Shown: positions 10,571 through 21,552, counted from the first letter of the stretch. The stretch: 64,000 nucleotides of DNA from Simmondsia chinensis (GCA_018398585.1 JAGTTD010000005.1:10839355-10903354), one strand, 5' to 3'. A program made the numbers and translations. Notes: generated by a model from the sequence alone, not told the origin.

Positions 10571-10960
10571 AAGTGTTTAAGTTATAGTTGTTAGCTTGAC
10601 TTTTTGGGTGGATCATTCGACTTTGTTGAGATGAATGGAGGACATCTATGCCTCAACCTCTCCATCAATATGGGGTTTCAACCTTTGACCATTAACTTTG
10701 GATATGCCGTTCTTCTCATCTTGAATCTCGACTATGCCACATGGAAAGACTCAAGTTACAACAAGGGGTCCTGACCATCTGGAGCGCAATATCTCAGGGA
10801 AAAGCAGTAATCGGGAGTTAAAAAGTAAAACTTTTTGTCCAACTACGAATTCCCCATTTAGAATGTGCTTGTCATGCCATCTTTTGGTTCAATACTTATA
10901 CATTCGAGCATTCTCATAGGCTTCATTCTTGAATTCATCCATTTCATGTATTTACATTAG

Positions 10961-11640
10961 TCTCTTCTCTCATGTAGCTTCTAAATTAAAATTCAAGGTT
11001 TTTATGGTCCCGTATGCTTTATATTCCAATTCTACTAGTAAATGACATGCCTTGCCATAAACTAGTTGATATGGAGACATTCCAATTAGTGTATTGAATG
11101 CTGCCCACAGTGCGTCATCCAACTTTTTTGACCAATCTTTTCTAGAAGCACCAAACGATTTTTTCAAGAATAGTTTTCAATTCTCGATTTGAAAGTTCCA
11201 CTTGACCTCTTGTTTGAGGATGGTATGGAGTACTCGTATGGTGAGCGATTCCATACTTACTCAATAAGGCTTTAAGTTGACGATCACGAAAGTGTTTCCC
11301 ACCAGCACTTATAATTGCTCTAGGAGTTCCAAGTTTAGAAAAGATGTTCTTTCTTACAAATTTGACCACAACTCTTGCATCATTAGTCGGAAAAACAATT
11401 GCTTTAGCACACTTTGATACATAATCTATAGCAACCAAAATAAATCTATTAGAAAATGATGAAGGAAAAGGACCCATATAATTAATCCCCCAAACATCAA
11501 ATAATTCAACAATTAAAATGTTATTTAGAGACCTTTCATGTCTCCTGAAAATATTTCCCATCCTTTGAGATCGATCACATTTGCTAACAAATTTCAAAAC
11601 ATCTTTAAAAAGTGTAAGCCAATAAAATCTTGATTGCTAA
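10961..11640 (-). pseudogene. Athila-like integrase
   Basis: 11597-11142 (151 codons open) reads K-C-D-R-S-Q-R-M-G-N-I (end of the zinc finger), V-W-G-I-N-Y-M-G-P-F-P, V-A-I-D-Y-V-S-K-C, F-S-K-L-G-T-P-R-A-I-I-S and P-Y-H-P-Q-T-R-G-Q-V-E-L-S-N-R-E. Catalytic Asp (D in A-I-D-Y) and Glu (G-Q-V-E) are present; the second Asp, in I-I-S-D, is Ala (I-I-S-A). A frameshift leads to 11167-10970 with L-D-D-A-L-W-A-A and [11 protein letters not shown]. The C-terminus fades after 10970. Confidence 0.85.
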
Positions 11641-12540
11641 ACCTTGGCTGCAGTCCTTGTTCCACCATAATGACCACCAGTTTTCAGGGAGTGGCAATGA
11701 TGCAGGATGTCTCCCATTTCTTCTTCAGGTATGCACCTCTTAATGACTTGGTTTGCACAAGGCCTTTATAAGAATGGTTCTTCCCAAAAAAAATACTTTA
11801 AATCAGCGAAGAACTTTTTTTCTTTTTGTTGATCTGTCATATGTCATGTCCTTAGGCAGTTCCAGTGTAACCAAATAGTTAACGATGTCAGCGTACCATA
11901 GACAATTAGGATTTTCACTTACCATCATAAGACTCTCATCCGGGAATTTTTCATTCATAGAGGGACTTTCATCCTCTCGTTCAAGGGGTGATAAATGATG
12001 CTCCACAACATTCTCTGTTCCCTTTTTGTCCCCGATTTCTAAATCAAATTCTTTTAAGCAATAAAATCCATCTTATAAGTCTCGATTTGATGTCCAATTT
12101 TGAAAAGAGTTATTTAAGAGCAGAATGATCCGTTTAAATAATCACCTTAGAAATTAGCATGTAGGAACGAAATTTATCAAATGCAAAATCAACAGCTATT
12201 AATTCCTTTTGGATGTTGGCATAATTACCCAGTGCTTCCGTTAAAGTCTTACTAACATTGTAAATTACATGAAAATTTTTGTTCCTTCTTTGCCCTAACA
12301 AGGTCTTTACTGATAGCCACTAGCATCGCACATAAGTTCAAAGTGCAAGGTCCAATCCGGGTGCTATGATTATTGGTGTTGACAATAGTTTTTCCTTCGA
12401 AGTTTTAAAAGCATGCATGCAATCATTATCAAAGTTAAAAGGGACATCCTTCATCAATAAATCTTTGAGAGACTTAGTGATCTTAGAGAAGTCCTTAGTA
12501 AATCTTCTATGGAAACCTGCATGACCCAAGAAACTTCGAA
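11641..12540 (-). pseudogene. Athila-like RT C-terminus and RNase H, degenerate
   Basis: 12529-12338 has G-H-A-G-F-H-R-R-F-T-K-D-F-S-K-I and A-F-K-T-S-K-E-K-L, the RT-RNase H connection. Then C-D-A-S-G (RNase H first Asp) and, after several stops, 12006-11803 gives V-V-E-H-H-L-S-P-L-E and L-P-K-D-M-T. The zinc-finger half of integrase (H-C-H then C-D) follows in 11700-11580. Numerous stops and frameshifts. Confidence 0.75.
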
Positions 12541-13318
12541 TACCCTTAACATTAGTAAGGGGCTATAATCGCTTTATCATTTTAGTTTTTACTTGATCAA
12601 CCTCAATTCCCTTTTTTGAAACTACTTGTACTGGGCTTACCCGTGGACTATTAGATATGGGATAAATGATCTCGACATCTAATAACTTGACAACTTCTTT
12701 CCTTACCACCTCTTTCTTAGCTGGGTTTAATAGACGTTGTTGTTGCATGGTAGGCTTGAAGCCATCTTCTATGAGAATCTTATGCAAGCATAAGGAAGGG
12801 CTAATTCCCTTGATATCTGAAAAGGTCCACCAGATGGCAGAAATAGGCTCCCTTAGAACTCTAAGCAACCTTTTATATTCGACATTAGTTGAAGAAGCAT
12901 TAATAATTATAGGATAAGTGTTAGAATTACCATGATAAGCATACTTGAGATGAGATGGCAATGGCTTGAGCTCAAGATTTAGAGGCTTATCTTCCCCTAT
13001 TCTCTGCTGAATTCCAATTACTTGTATATCCTTCACTCTTGCTTCATGGTGTGAATCGAACGATTCACAATCTTGAAGGTATTGAGCACACTCCCTTATC
13101 GATTCATTCTCAGTGGCTAAGGTCCCTATCTTTGTTAGATACGCTTCAAGTGGTAACATAGGGAATGTGTCCCTGAACGTCTTAGCTACCAAACTGTCCA
13201 TAACATGAATCTCAAAACAAGAATCCATGTCAGTGGGGAATTTCATAGCATTAAAAACATTGAAGGTTACCTGTTCATCTCGTACTCTTAAAATATGTTT
13301 CTCTTGTTGTACTTCGAT
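12541..13318 (-). pseudogene. Athila-like RT remnant with the catalytic core deleted
   Basis: A 252-codon open stretch (13321-12563) begins at the end of the protease region (V-T-F-N-V-F-N-A-M-K-F-P), passes the protease-RT linker (L-K-P-L-P-S-H-L-K-Y-A-Y) and the RT start (I-K-G-I-S-P-S-L-C-L-H-K-I), and reaches S-P-V-Q-V-V-S-K-K-G. It then jumps directly to G-I-E-V-D-Q-V-K, which belongs about 170 codons later, after the catalytic motifs. The join keeps the frame and lies at a shared K-K-G/H-K-G-type sequence (about 12605-12617). The polymerase active site is therefore absent. Confidence 0.85.
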
Positions 13319-13620
13319 CAAGGTCCTCTTCCATGTTGAGTACTATGAAATCAGCCAGGAAGATGAATTTGTCAACCTTCACTAAGACATCTTCAGCCAC
13401 ACCTCTGGGATACCAGATCAATTTGTCAGCAAGTTGGAGAGATACTGTAGTTGGTTTCACCTCTCCTAAGCCAAGCTTCCTGAGCACAGAGAGATGCATT
13501 AAATTAATGCTTGCACCAAAATCACATAAAACTTTATCAAAGCTAATGGTGCCAATGGTGCAAGGCATAGTGAAACTTCCTGGATCTTTTAGCTTGGGAG
13601 GTAACTTCTTTTAGAGTACG
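13319..13620 (-). pseudogene. Athila-like aspartic protease with internal deletion
   Basis: 13568-13275 reads I-P/M-P-C-T-I-G-T-I-S-F-D-K-V-L-C-D-F-G-A-S-I-N-L-M; D-F-G replaces the usual D-L/S-G active-site triplet. P-R-G-V-A-E-D-V-L-V-K-V-D-K-F-I-F follows. The conserved I-I-L-G-R-P-F-L segment is missing: at 13318-13322 the reading passes from M-E-E-D-L straight into I-E-V-Q-Q in another frame, so about 45 bp are lost with a frame change. Confidence 0.85.
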
Positions 13621-14533
13621 GCACTACATTCTTCAGGTAGTGCAACTGTTTCGAATTCTCCCAATTTCCTTTTGCTAGATAAGATTTTCTTAATAAATAA
13701 TTTTGTGCACTTAGGCATTGGCTCTAACATATTAGCAAAAGGGACATTAATATGAATTTTTTTGAAAACTTCCATAAATTTAACAAATTGCTCATCTGCT
13801 TTTGTCCTTTCAAATGCTAAGGAAACGGGACCTTCGATTTGTAGGGTTGAGGTTCAACCCCTTTTTGGTTCAACTTTGTTTTGGATTTTTGTCCCATCCT
13901 CATTTTCAATTTCTTAGTTTGTGTCTGTGGACAGGTCGATTATGGGTTGTTCGTTTTGTGCGGTCTTGGTTACTTGAGTCGATTCATTTAGAGTTTTTCC
14001 CACATCTTTATTCATTTGCTTTGACGTGCTTTTATGGGTTAGTAACTATGTTACTAGGCAAGGAACCTTGAGATCTTTCAAAAAGTTGGTTTGAAATTTG
14101 TCTGATTTGGATCTCGAGGTTTCTAATAGAAGCTTCTTATTTTCGAAGATTTGTTTGTGTTTCTTGCATAAACTTATTGAACATTTCTTCGATATCAATT
14201 TTCTTTTCTGGTGGTGGGTGAATGGGCCGTTTTTGAATCCCTGGGTTACTCCATGTAAAATTTGGGTGGTTCCTCCACTCGGGATTGTAAGTGTTCAAGT
14301 AAGGATTGTGTTGTGATTTTTGAAACTTTGAAACAAAATTTGCTTACTTATGACTTGATGTGGAAAAAGGTTCCCTGTCTAACATTCTATGCTCACATGA
14401 TTTCCTGCACAAAACTCGCATGTTAGCATAGGAGAATGAGTGACACTAACACCTATATTACCCAATTGTTTCTAAATCATCGAAGTTTGAGCGGATAAAG
14501 TCGTGAATGCGTTAACTTCATGAATACCTACAG
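13621..14533 (-). pseudogene. Athila-like gag, C-terminal part
   Basis: Minus frames show a CEFCAGNHVSIEC knuckle (about 14430-14392), P-G-I-Q-K-R-P-I-H-P-P, F-N-K-F-M-Q-E-T-Q-T, the helix A-S-I-R-N-L-E-I-Q-I-R-Q-I-S, and G-S-L-P-S-N, all usual for Athila gag. The Gag-PR linker with K-N-S-Y/C-P-F follows. At 14533 the reading stops at the Reina-like insertion and resumes at 20079. Confidence 0.78.
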
Positions 14534-14538
14534 GTTTC

Positions 14539-14878
14539 TGTTATGTTCTTAATCGTTGATTTAATGTCATAAGGTATTTTTACTTGTAAACATTCGAATT
14601 AATATTTGGGTGCCAAAGTTAGTTAGGAATTGGCTCGAGTTAGATGTTTTGGCGGGAAAAAGCATTTGTTTGTTAGAGCTCGTTTCTCTTGTGTTAAGCT
14701 CGATTATAAGAGCTGATTTTATGTAATGTTGATCTCATTCAATGAAATTACTATCTCTTTAAGATTAACCTTCTTTCTCTCATCTAACTCTTCTATTTTT
14801 CTCATCTCTTTCACTTCTTTCTCATCCCATACTCTCTTAATCTTAGCTTACGTTTGTGAATCTATCATAAACGTAACA
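14539..14878 (+). repeat. 5' LTR, Reina-like
   Basis: Begins TGTTATGTTCTTAATCG and ends GTAACA. The TATA-like element is GATTATAAGAGC near 14703. 340 bp, the same length as the partner. Confidence 0.92.
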
Positions 14879-14880
14879 AT

Positions 14881-14892
14881 TGGTATCAGAGC
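14881..14892 (+). other. Primer-binding site, initiator-Met tRNA
   Basis: TGGTATCAGAGC, a perfect match to the standard plant Met-iCAT PBS core, two bases after the 5' LTR. Confidence 0.92.
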
Positions 14893-14912
14893 TTCGTTCG
14901 ATTTATAAATTA

Positions 14913-16320
14913 ATGGATACAAGCGATAACCCCTTGATCGATGCTGTCACCACCAGGTCAGCAGTAGCATGAGCCGCTACTAGATCAGCCAATGCTGTTG
15001 GTATTGGCAGCAGCGATGCAACTGGACAAGATTGGGTGACAAACACTCAGCTGGACAGTAAATTTGCATCTATGCTTGCTCAATTCAAGCAATTAGTCAC
15101 TGAATCATTACCTCAGCAGATTGAGGAAAGGGTTGATCAACGAGTTCAGTAGGTGGAGGCTAAAATTTCATTTCAGGTTGCTCGTCAATCTCAAAATCTG
15201 GAGGAGAAGATTAATCAGCGCATTGATCAGCAGATGCAGCAGCTCGAACTGAAATTGACTGAGAATCGAGAGCAGACCATAAGGACAAATCCTGATCCGT
15301 TATTACCTGCTAGCTTAATGAAGACAACTCAGCCAATGAGGTCCATCAATGAGGAGGGGCAGAACATCCAGAATTCAGGAGCTAATGCTGGTGTTAATGA
15401 AAAGAATTCAGATCGAGATCAGGAGTTGTTGATTTCGGTTGAGAGGCAAGGTAACAATGAGCAGGTGCTGCCTCAATCTTCAAATTGGAATGCTGGAACT
15501 GGACCACGAGTAACTGACCTGGACAGACCTCCTGACCAGTTGCTGCAGTAGCGTTCAGGGAGCAACGAGGAGTCTTCCAACGCCAGGAACCATAGCCATA
15601 GACAACCTCGAATACAGATCGATGCATTTGAAGGGAAACAACCTCACTCGTGGCTAAGGAGGTGTGAATGTTACTTCCATGTTTATCACATTGATGAATC
15701 TAAAAAAGTGCAAATTGCGGCTGTATATTTGCTTGGGGATCATGAGGAATGGTTCTATAGCTTGTTGAGAAGTAGACATTTCATTACTTGGAATGACTTT
15801 GAAAGGGCCTTATGTGCTCGGTATAGTGATGAAGATGGTAGTGATATAGTGGATAAATTCAATAAGGTTGAGCGAGAGACGAATGTGAAGGATTACATGA
15901 CTAGATTTGAGAATCTAAGGGCTAGCATTGTGAATGAAATTGAGGCTTCCGAGTCTTATTATGTAGCTACTTTCATTAGTGGTTTGAAGCCTAAGTTGAA
16001 GAATTTGGTTAAAGCTGTGGATCCAATTAATTTGTCCATGGTTTTTGCTAAAGCCAAGCTCTATGAAGCAACCGAATTGGCATCCAGTGATGTAACCAAG
16101 TCCCGTGGAAGTAGCTCACAGCTACAGTAGGGCAAGCCCAGGACATTCAGAACTGATGGTAAGCAGCAACAGAAACTGTGTTATCGTTGCAATCAGCCTT
16201 ATCAATTTGGCCACAAGTGTAATCCCAAGTACCTCATGTCTACTGAAGGTGCTAAGGTTGGGGAACTCTCTGATGAAGAAGAAATTGATGAGGATAATAC
16301 TGATTCTGAGCAGGAAATCG
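14913..16320 (+). pseudogene. Reina-like gag with zinc knuckle
   Basis: ATG at 14913 (MDTSDNPLIDAVTTRSAV) follows the PBS by 20 bp. The N-terminal part has a coiled-coil-like stretch of E/Q/K residues (15153-15290). The gag core: H-S-W-L-R-R-C-E-C-Y-F-H, V-Q-I-A-A-V-Y-L, E-W-F-Y-S-L-L, F-E-R-A-L-C-A-R-Y, V-K-D-Y-M-T-R-F and F-I-S-G-L-K-P. The knuckle is C-Y-R-C-N-Q-P-Y-Q-F-G-H-K-C. Stops at 14970, 15150, 15549 and 16128 are each explained by a single C-to-T change. Particle formation and RNA binding would be its role. Confidence 0.87.
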
Positions 16321-16979
16321 AAGGAGGAGTTAGATGAAGCAGCAGTAGAGATCTCAATGAAAGCTCTAACCGGTAATGGGGCTCATAGCACAATCCAGAT
16401 CAAGGGAAAGACTGGAAAAAGGTCCATTGTCATTGTCATTGATAGTGGGAGTACTCATAGCTTTTTTGATCCCAAATTTGTCAAGAAAATGGGTCACGAA
16501 GTGATAAAAACCCATCCCCTTGCTGTTACCGTGGCTGATGGTAATACTGTCATGACACAGAACAAGTGAAGGGGGTTTGTTCGGTTAATGCAAGACCATA
16601 AGTTCCAATATGACTTCAGGATCCTTCCCTTAGGAGGTTGTGACATGTTGCTCGGAGTTGATTGGATGAGAACTCATAGTCCTATGCTATTTGATTATGC
16701 AAACCTTACGGTCTCTTTTGAAATTCAAGGCTCTAAAGTCACATTGCAAGGCATTGCGGAGCAAGCTCAACTTCAAGTAACTAAGGGAAGGAAGTTGAAG
16801 AAGGGTCTTCAGGGCTGTGCATACCAGTGGGTGGGCCAGTTGTTTGCCATATCCTCAGCTGAAATGGTCGAAATAACCGAACCAGAAGTGCAGGTGCTGG
16901 TGATAGAGTTCGAAGATGTTTTCACTGTGCCTAGATCCTTACCTCCCAAGAGGAGTTTGGATCATTAAAATCCTCTCAA
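16321..16979 (+). pseudogene. Reina-like aspartic protease
   Basis: After a frame change, I-V-I-V-I-D-S-G-S-T-H-S-F-F (16420-16465) gives an intact D-S-G catalytic triplet. Then V-A-D-G-N-T-V, C-D-M-L-L-G-V-D-W-M (16642-16671), and the linker to RT with E-F-E-D-V-F and P-P-K-R. Stops at 16567 and 16966. Confidence 0.88.
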
Positions 16980-17790
16980 AGAGGGTGCTGAACCAGTGAA
17001 GATCAGGCCTTATAGATATCCTCACACCCAGAAGACAGAAATTGAAAGGCATGTGGATGAATTGCTTAAGACTAATTTCATACGAGCTAGCCACAGTCCC
17101 TTTGCTTCTCCGGTCATTCTGGTCAAGAAGAAAGATGGCACAGCACGTATGTGTATTGATTATAGGAAACTTAACTCTATGACTGTGAAGGACAAGTTTC
17201 CCATACCAGTTATAGATGATTTGTTGGATGAATTACATGGAGCCCGAGTTCTTTCCAAGCTGGATCTTTGGCAAGGTTATCATTAGATCAGGGTGGGTGA
17301 GCATGATGTGTATAAGAGTGCATTCCGGATGCACCATGGACATTTTGAATTTGTGGTTATGCCTTTTGGCTTGACCAACGCACCCGCAACATTTCAGACT
17401 CTAATGAATGATGTCTACAAGCAATTTCTTAGGAAATTTGTATTGGTTTTCTTCGATGACATCCTCATTTATAGTGCATCGTTTGAAGAGCATTTGAAGC
17501 ATCTGAGGGAGGTATTTTTGGTCATGCACAAGCATAAATTTTATGCTAAGTTGGCCAAGTGTTCTTTTGCTCAAACACATCTGGAATATCTAGGCCATGT
17601 GATATCTTGTGATGGAGTTGCAACCGATCCTTCAAAAGTATAAGCCATGAGAGAATGGGCGGTCACCTTGAAACAATTGAGGGGATTTTTGGGGTTAACT
17701 GGCTATTACTGCAAGTTTGTGGCTAACTATGGAGCCTTAGCCAAGCCCCTAACAGATTTACTTAAGAAGGACTCCTTCAAATGGTCGGAG
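16980..17790 (+). pseudogene. Reina-like reverse transcriptase
   Basis: [44 protein letters not shown], then a stop at 17284 in place of Gln, F-E-F-V-V-M-P-F-G-L-T-N-A-P-A-T-F, and the catalytic V-F-F-D-D-I-L-I-Y-S (17448-17477). All three catalytic Asp are present. A second stop at 17641 also sits at a Gln position. These two stops are the main visible damage. Confidence 0.92.
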
Positions 17791-18240
17791 GAAGCTCAAA
17801 AAGCCTTTGATGCTCTCAAAACTGCAATGTGCAGAGCACCTGTTTTAGCTATGCCGGATTTCTCTTCAAGCTTCATTCTGGAGACAGACGCAAGTGGAAG
17901 TGGTATTGGGGTAGTATTGTCTCAAGCTGGGAGACCTATAGCATACCTCAGCCAAGCTTTGAGTGCAAAACATCAAGCTCTTTCCACATATGAGAAAGAG
18001 TACCTTGCAATCTTGCTTGCGCTGAATAAGTGGAGGCACTACTTGGGTGGGCATCACTTCATCATTAAGACTGATCATTAAAGTCTTAAACACTTATTAG
18101 AGTAGAAGATTGTCACAATGATACAAAGAAAAGGGCTAATGAAGATGTTGGGGTTGAATTATGATATTGAGTACAGAAAAGGCAGAGAAAACTGGGCAGC
18201 AGATGCACTGTCACGCAGGTTTGAGGGGCACGAGTAGGGT
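17791..18240 (+). pseudogene. Reina-like RNase H
   Basis: F-I-L-E-T-D-A-S-G-S-G-I-G-V-V-L-S-Q (first Asp), K-H-Q-A-L-S-T-Y-E-K-E-Y-L-A-I (Glu), H-H-F-I-I-K-T-D-H (Asp; then stop 18079), and W-A-A-D-A-L-S-R-R (last Asp). The active-site set D-E-D-D is complete. Stops at 18079 and 18103 both fall where Gln is expected (D-H-Q and L-E-Q). Confidence 0.9.
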
Positions 18241-19330
18241 TCCCTTGGGGCTATTTTCGTGATTTCTCCTGCTTGGATGGAAGAGTTACATCAATCCTAT
18301 GAGAATGACTCATTTGCACAAGAATGTATAGCAGCAGCTAGTGTTGGCAAAGCGAGCAATCTGGTTGATGTAACAGACATTTCTGTAACCCGAGGTGTGA
18401 TTAGAATCCAAGGGAAGCTGTATGTGGACAAATCTACTGGTCTTAGGCACCAAGTCATTAGTGCTGCTCATGATTCTTCATGGGGGAGGACACTCAGGCA
18501 TTGAAGGGATATATCAGAGACTAAAATTCCATTTTTGCTGGCCCGGCTTGAAGAAAGAAGTGACTAGCTTTGTGCAAAGTTGTGAGGTTTGCCAACAAAC
18601 CAAACTTGGTGATCATAGGTACCAAGGGTTTCTCCAGCCCTTGCCTATTCCTGATGGTGTATGGCAACACATAAGCAGGGATTTCATCGAGGGATTGCCT
18701 AAATCAGAAGGGAAAGAGGTGCTTTGTGTAGTTGTTGATCGGTTCACCAAATCTGGGCATTTCATTGCACTGGCATGACCTGTAACTGTAGAAAAGCTAG
18801 CTCGTGTGTTCTTAGACAACATCTACAACCTACATGGATTGCCCCAATCCATAATTTCTGATAGAGACAAACTCTTCACAAGCCGGTTTTGGAAAGAGTT
18901 GTTTAGGCTCTTGGGAACGACTTTGGCTCTTAGTTCATCTTATCACCCTCAAACCGATGGCCAAACAGAGAGGGTTAACCAATGCATTGAGCAATACCTC
19001 AGGAGGATGGTGTTTAGTTACCCAAAGGTGTGGGGAAGATGGCTTTCCTTGGCTGAATTCTGGTACAATACCCATTTTCACACTTCATTAGGCACGACTC
19101 CCTTTAAAGCCTTGTTTGGGTATGATCCACCCTCTCCTTTTGGGTTGCAAGGAGTTGAGACACAAATGGTTGAGGTGGCTGACATCTTACAGCAGAGGAA
19201 GCATGTTTTACAGCAACTGAAGCAGAATCTCAGTCAATCACAGGCTCGAATGAAATGGTATGCTGATAGGAAAAGAGTTGATAGAAATTTCGAGGTGGGA
19301 GACATGGTATATTTAAAGTTACAGCCTTAT
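18241..19330 (+). pseudogene. Reina-like integrase
   Basis: After a frameshift near 18480: G-H-S-G-I-E-G-I-Y-Q-R and S-C-E-V-C-Q-Q-T-K (H-H-C-C finger), D-F-I-E-G-L-P-K-S, V-V-V-D-R-F-T-K-S-G-H-F-I (Asp 1), S-I-I-S-D-R-D-K-L-F (Asp 2), and Y-H-P-Q-T-D-G-Q-T-E-R-V-N (Glu). G-D-M-V-Y-L-K-L-Q-P-Y ends the core. Stops at 18775 and 19331 are TGA, the second at an expected Arg (CGA). The catalytic triad is intact. Confidence 0.92.
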
Positions 19331-19720
19331 TGACAGTCCACAGCAGCAGTAAGAAGAAATGTCAAGCTTTGTGCTCTGTTCTTTGGGCCTCATAAGGTCT
19401 TAGAGAGGATTGGCAAGGTGGCTTACAAGCTTGAAATGCCTCCGACTCTTATATTCACCCTATTTTCCATGTTTCACTTCTTAAAAAATAGGTTAAAGAA
19501 GGTCATAGCTCTTCTTCCAGTCCTCCAGAAGTGGGTTCCAATGGCTCATTAGTCTTACAACTAGCTGCGGTGTCCGATCAGATGCAAGCAACAGACTCCA
19601 AGAACCAGAAAATTCGCGTGAGTTGGAGCAATTTGGATGAATCGTTCACCACTTGGGAGGAAAAGCGTTTCTTATTAAGTCAATTTCCTTCTTTTCATTC
19701 TTGAGGACAAAAATGCATTT
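19331..19720 (+). pseudogene. Integrase C-terminus with chromodomain-like tail
   Basis: Frame-shifted reading gives F-G-P-H-K-V-L-E-R-I-G-K-V-A-Y-K-L and H-P-I-F-H-V-S-type sequence, then K-I-R-V-S-W-S-N-L-D-E-S and T-T-W-E-E (19610-19665), a group II chromodomain signature that steers insertion into marked chromatin. It ends just before the PPT. Confidence 0.75.
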
Positions 19721-19733
19721 AAGGGGAGGAGAT

Positions 19734-20073
19734 TGTTATGTTCTTAATCGTTGATTTAATGTAATAAGGTGTTTTTACTTGTAAACATTCGAATTAATAT
19801 TTGGGGGCCAAAGTTAGTTAGGAATTGGCTCGGGTTAGATGTTTTGGCAGGAAAAAGCATTTGTTTGTTAGAGCTCGTTTCTCTTGTGTTAAGCTCGATT
19901 ATAAGAGCTGATTTTATGTAATGTTGATCTCATTCAATGAAATTACTAGCTCTTTGAGATTAACCTTTTTTCTGTCATCTAACTCTTCTATTTTTCTCAT
20001 CTCCTTCACTTCTTTCTCATCCCATACTCTCTTAATCTTAGCTTACGTTTGTGAATCTATCATAAACTTAACA
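19734..20073 (+). repeat. 3' LTR, Reina-like
   Basis: Begins TGTTATGTTCTTAATCG after the purine tract at 19721-19733 and ends CTTAACA. Differs from the 5' LTR at about 11 of 340 sites by eye. Confidence 0.92.
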
Positions 20074-20078
20074 ATTTC

Positions 20079-20752
20079 CTTTGCATTGTTCGATCCATTG
20101 TTCTTACATAGTTGGTGCTAGCCATTACCTCTAGCAGCCTGTATGCTTCGTTTGGTATCATGTTGTTTAAGGCCCCTCCAACAGCTGCGTCCACCATTGT
20201 TTAGGTATTATGTGCCAAACCATTGTAAAAATTTGAATTTGCATCCAAACTCGTAAACCATTGTGTGGAAACCTTCTTAAAAGCTCTTTATAGCGTCCCC
20301 ACACTTCGTACAATGATTCCATATCATATTGCGGAAAAGAGGTAATGCCATTCCACATTTGGCTCATTTGGCTAGTGGAAAATATTTAGCAATAAAGTTT
20401 TGTGCCAAATCCTCCCCTGCGGTGACAGTACCTATGGCAATGACATTAACCATGCCTTGGCCTTGTCTATTAGTGAGAACGGTAACAATCTTAAGCGAAT
20501 GGCATTATCACTAATGCCATTATGTAGAAATGTGTAACATATCTCTAAGAAGTTAGCGATATGCAAGTACGGGTCTTCAGTAGGTAGACCGCCAAACTGG
20601 AAAGTCTGTTGGATCATTTGCATTATCATACGTTTAAATTTAAAAATGTTCGCTTGTATAGGTGGACGTCGAATGCTAGAAGTGCATCCACCAACAGTTG
20701 GAACAGCATAATCTTTCAAAGCTCTTTCATTATCTTTGTTTTCATCAGCCAT
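20079..20752 (-). pseudogene. Athila-like gag, N-terminal part
   Basis: Starts MADENKDNERALKDYAVP at 20752 (typical Athila gag start) and continues P-P-I-Q-A-N-I-F-K-F, Q-F-G-G-L-P-T-E-D-P, H-I-A-N-F-L-E-I-C and L-L-P-F-S-L-I-D-K-A-K-A-W-L. After a frameshift, I-T-S-F-P-Q-Y-D-M-E-S-L-Y-E-V-W (20345-20300) and L-L-R-R-F-P-H-N-G-L follow. The tail D-A-A-V-G-G-A-L and E-A-Y-R-L-L-E (20190-20110) leads to the Reina insertion. Collinearity with 14533 onward confirms that the two parts were once joined. Confidence 0.85.
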
Positions 20753-21171
20753 TGCTTTAATTCATTTGGTTTTCCTGATTTATCGAAGTGTTTTTTCGCA
20801 GGATCCAAATCGATTATTTTGTTTTCTAGTTGATTTACCATACAAGGGAAGAGAAACAAACTCAGAAGTTGAAAGAGATAAAAATAATAAGAAAGCAACA
20901 AACTATTACAGTATAATACAAAACTTAACAAAAACCACATTTTAAGGAGCGAGGGCAGGGGCGGGGGTCCGTGGGGGCTATAAGAATTTTTGAAAGAAGG
21001 GGGGAGGGAGGGGTAGTAATACTAATATTCTGAAAAACATAAAAATATCAAACTTAACTTTCAAAAACTTATTTAGCTGAATTAAAAAACCAAAAGAAAG
21101 ACCAACTAATCAAAAAACTTAAAAATACAACAATCTAATACAAAAGTTAAGGAAAACCAATTTTTTTGGTT

Positions 21172-21214
<43 letters not shown>

Positions 21215-21552
21215 GGTATGTGGGTAGTAACACCAATATTTTTAGAAACTTTAAAATAATAACTTTAACTTTGAAAATTTTGTCAAAGTGAACACAAAGA
21301 AAGATGAAACTAAGGATAAAACACAAGAAAAACAGCAAAATAACACAAACTTAACAAAACTGAACAAAAACACAATTTTAGGGAGGATGCTATAGGAATT
21401 TTAGAAATAAAAAGAACTTTACAAATTAATCAAATTGAATGAAATAAATGAAATAAAAGAGATTTCTTCTTCAACTCTAAACAATTTTTCACAAAACAAC
21501 TTCAAATTAGCTCGAAAACTAGTTAGTAACAATATCATTCAAATAAAAACAA
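20753..21552 (-). other. Leader (5' UTR) of the Athila-like element
   Basis: Between PBS and gag start there is A-rich sequence without a readable gene, as expected for an Athila leader. It contains the 40-base G tract at 21174-21213 and a second G-rich stretch near 20950-21015. Confidence 0.6.
21174..21213. repeat. G homopolymer, 40 bp
   Basis: An uninterrupted run of 40 G on plus, inside the Athila leader. It is by far the longest homopolymer in the window, and may have arisen by slippage; assembly error is possible. Confidence 0.9.

Larger units (their letters stand above)
9323..10960 (-). other. 3' untranslated region of the Athila-like element
   Basis: Between integrase and the 3' LTR I see no readable protein. 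The region holds three purine-tract-like blocks (AAGTTTGGGGG type on the minus strand, near 10330, 10450 and 9330), the conserved short hairpin at 10553-10570 and the SINE at 9651-9785. Such long 3' regions are usual for Athila; an env-like ORF sometimes lies here, but none is detectable. Confidence 0.6.
14539..20073 (+). mobile_element. Complete Reina-like chromovirus nested in Athila gag
   Basis: Two 340-bp LTRs (14539-14878, 19734-20073) that differ at about 11 positions by eye (3%) bound a collinear gag-PR-RT-RH-IN-chromodomain reading frame. The TSD is gtttc/atttc (14534-14538, 20074-20078), one mismatch. The PBS fits initiator-Met tRNA and the PPT is AAGGGGAGGAGAT. Size (5.5 kb), short LTRs and the integrase W-Q-H-I-S-R-D-F-I-E-G-L-P-K-S type fit the Reina clade. 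About ten in-frame stops break an otherwise well-kept ORF; most look like CAG/CAA/CGA changed to TAG/TAA/TGA. Confidence 0.92.
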
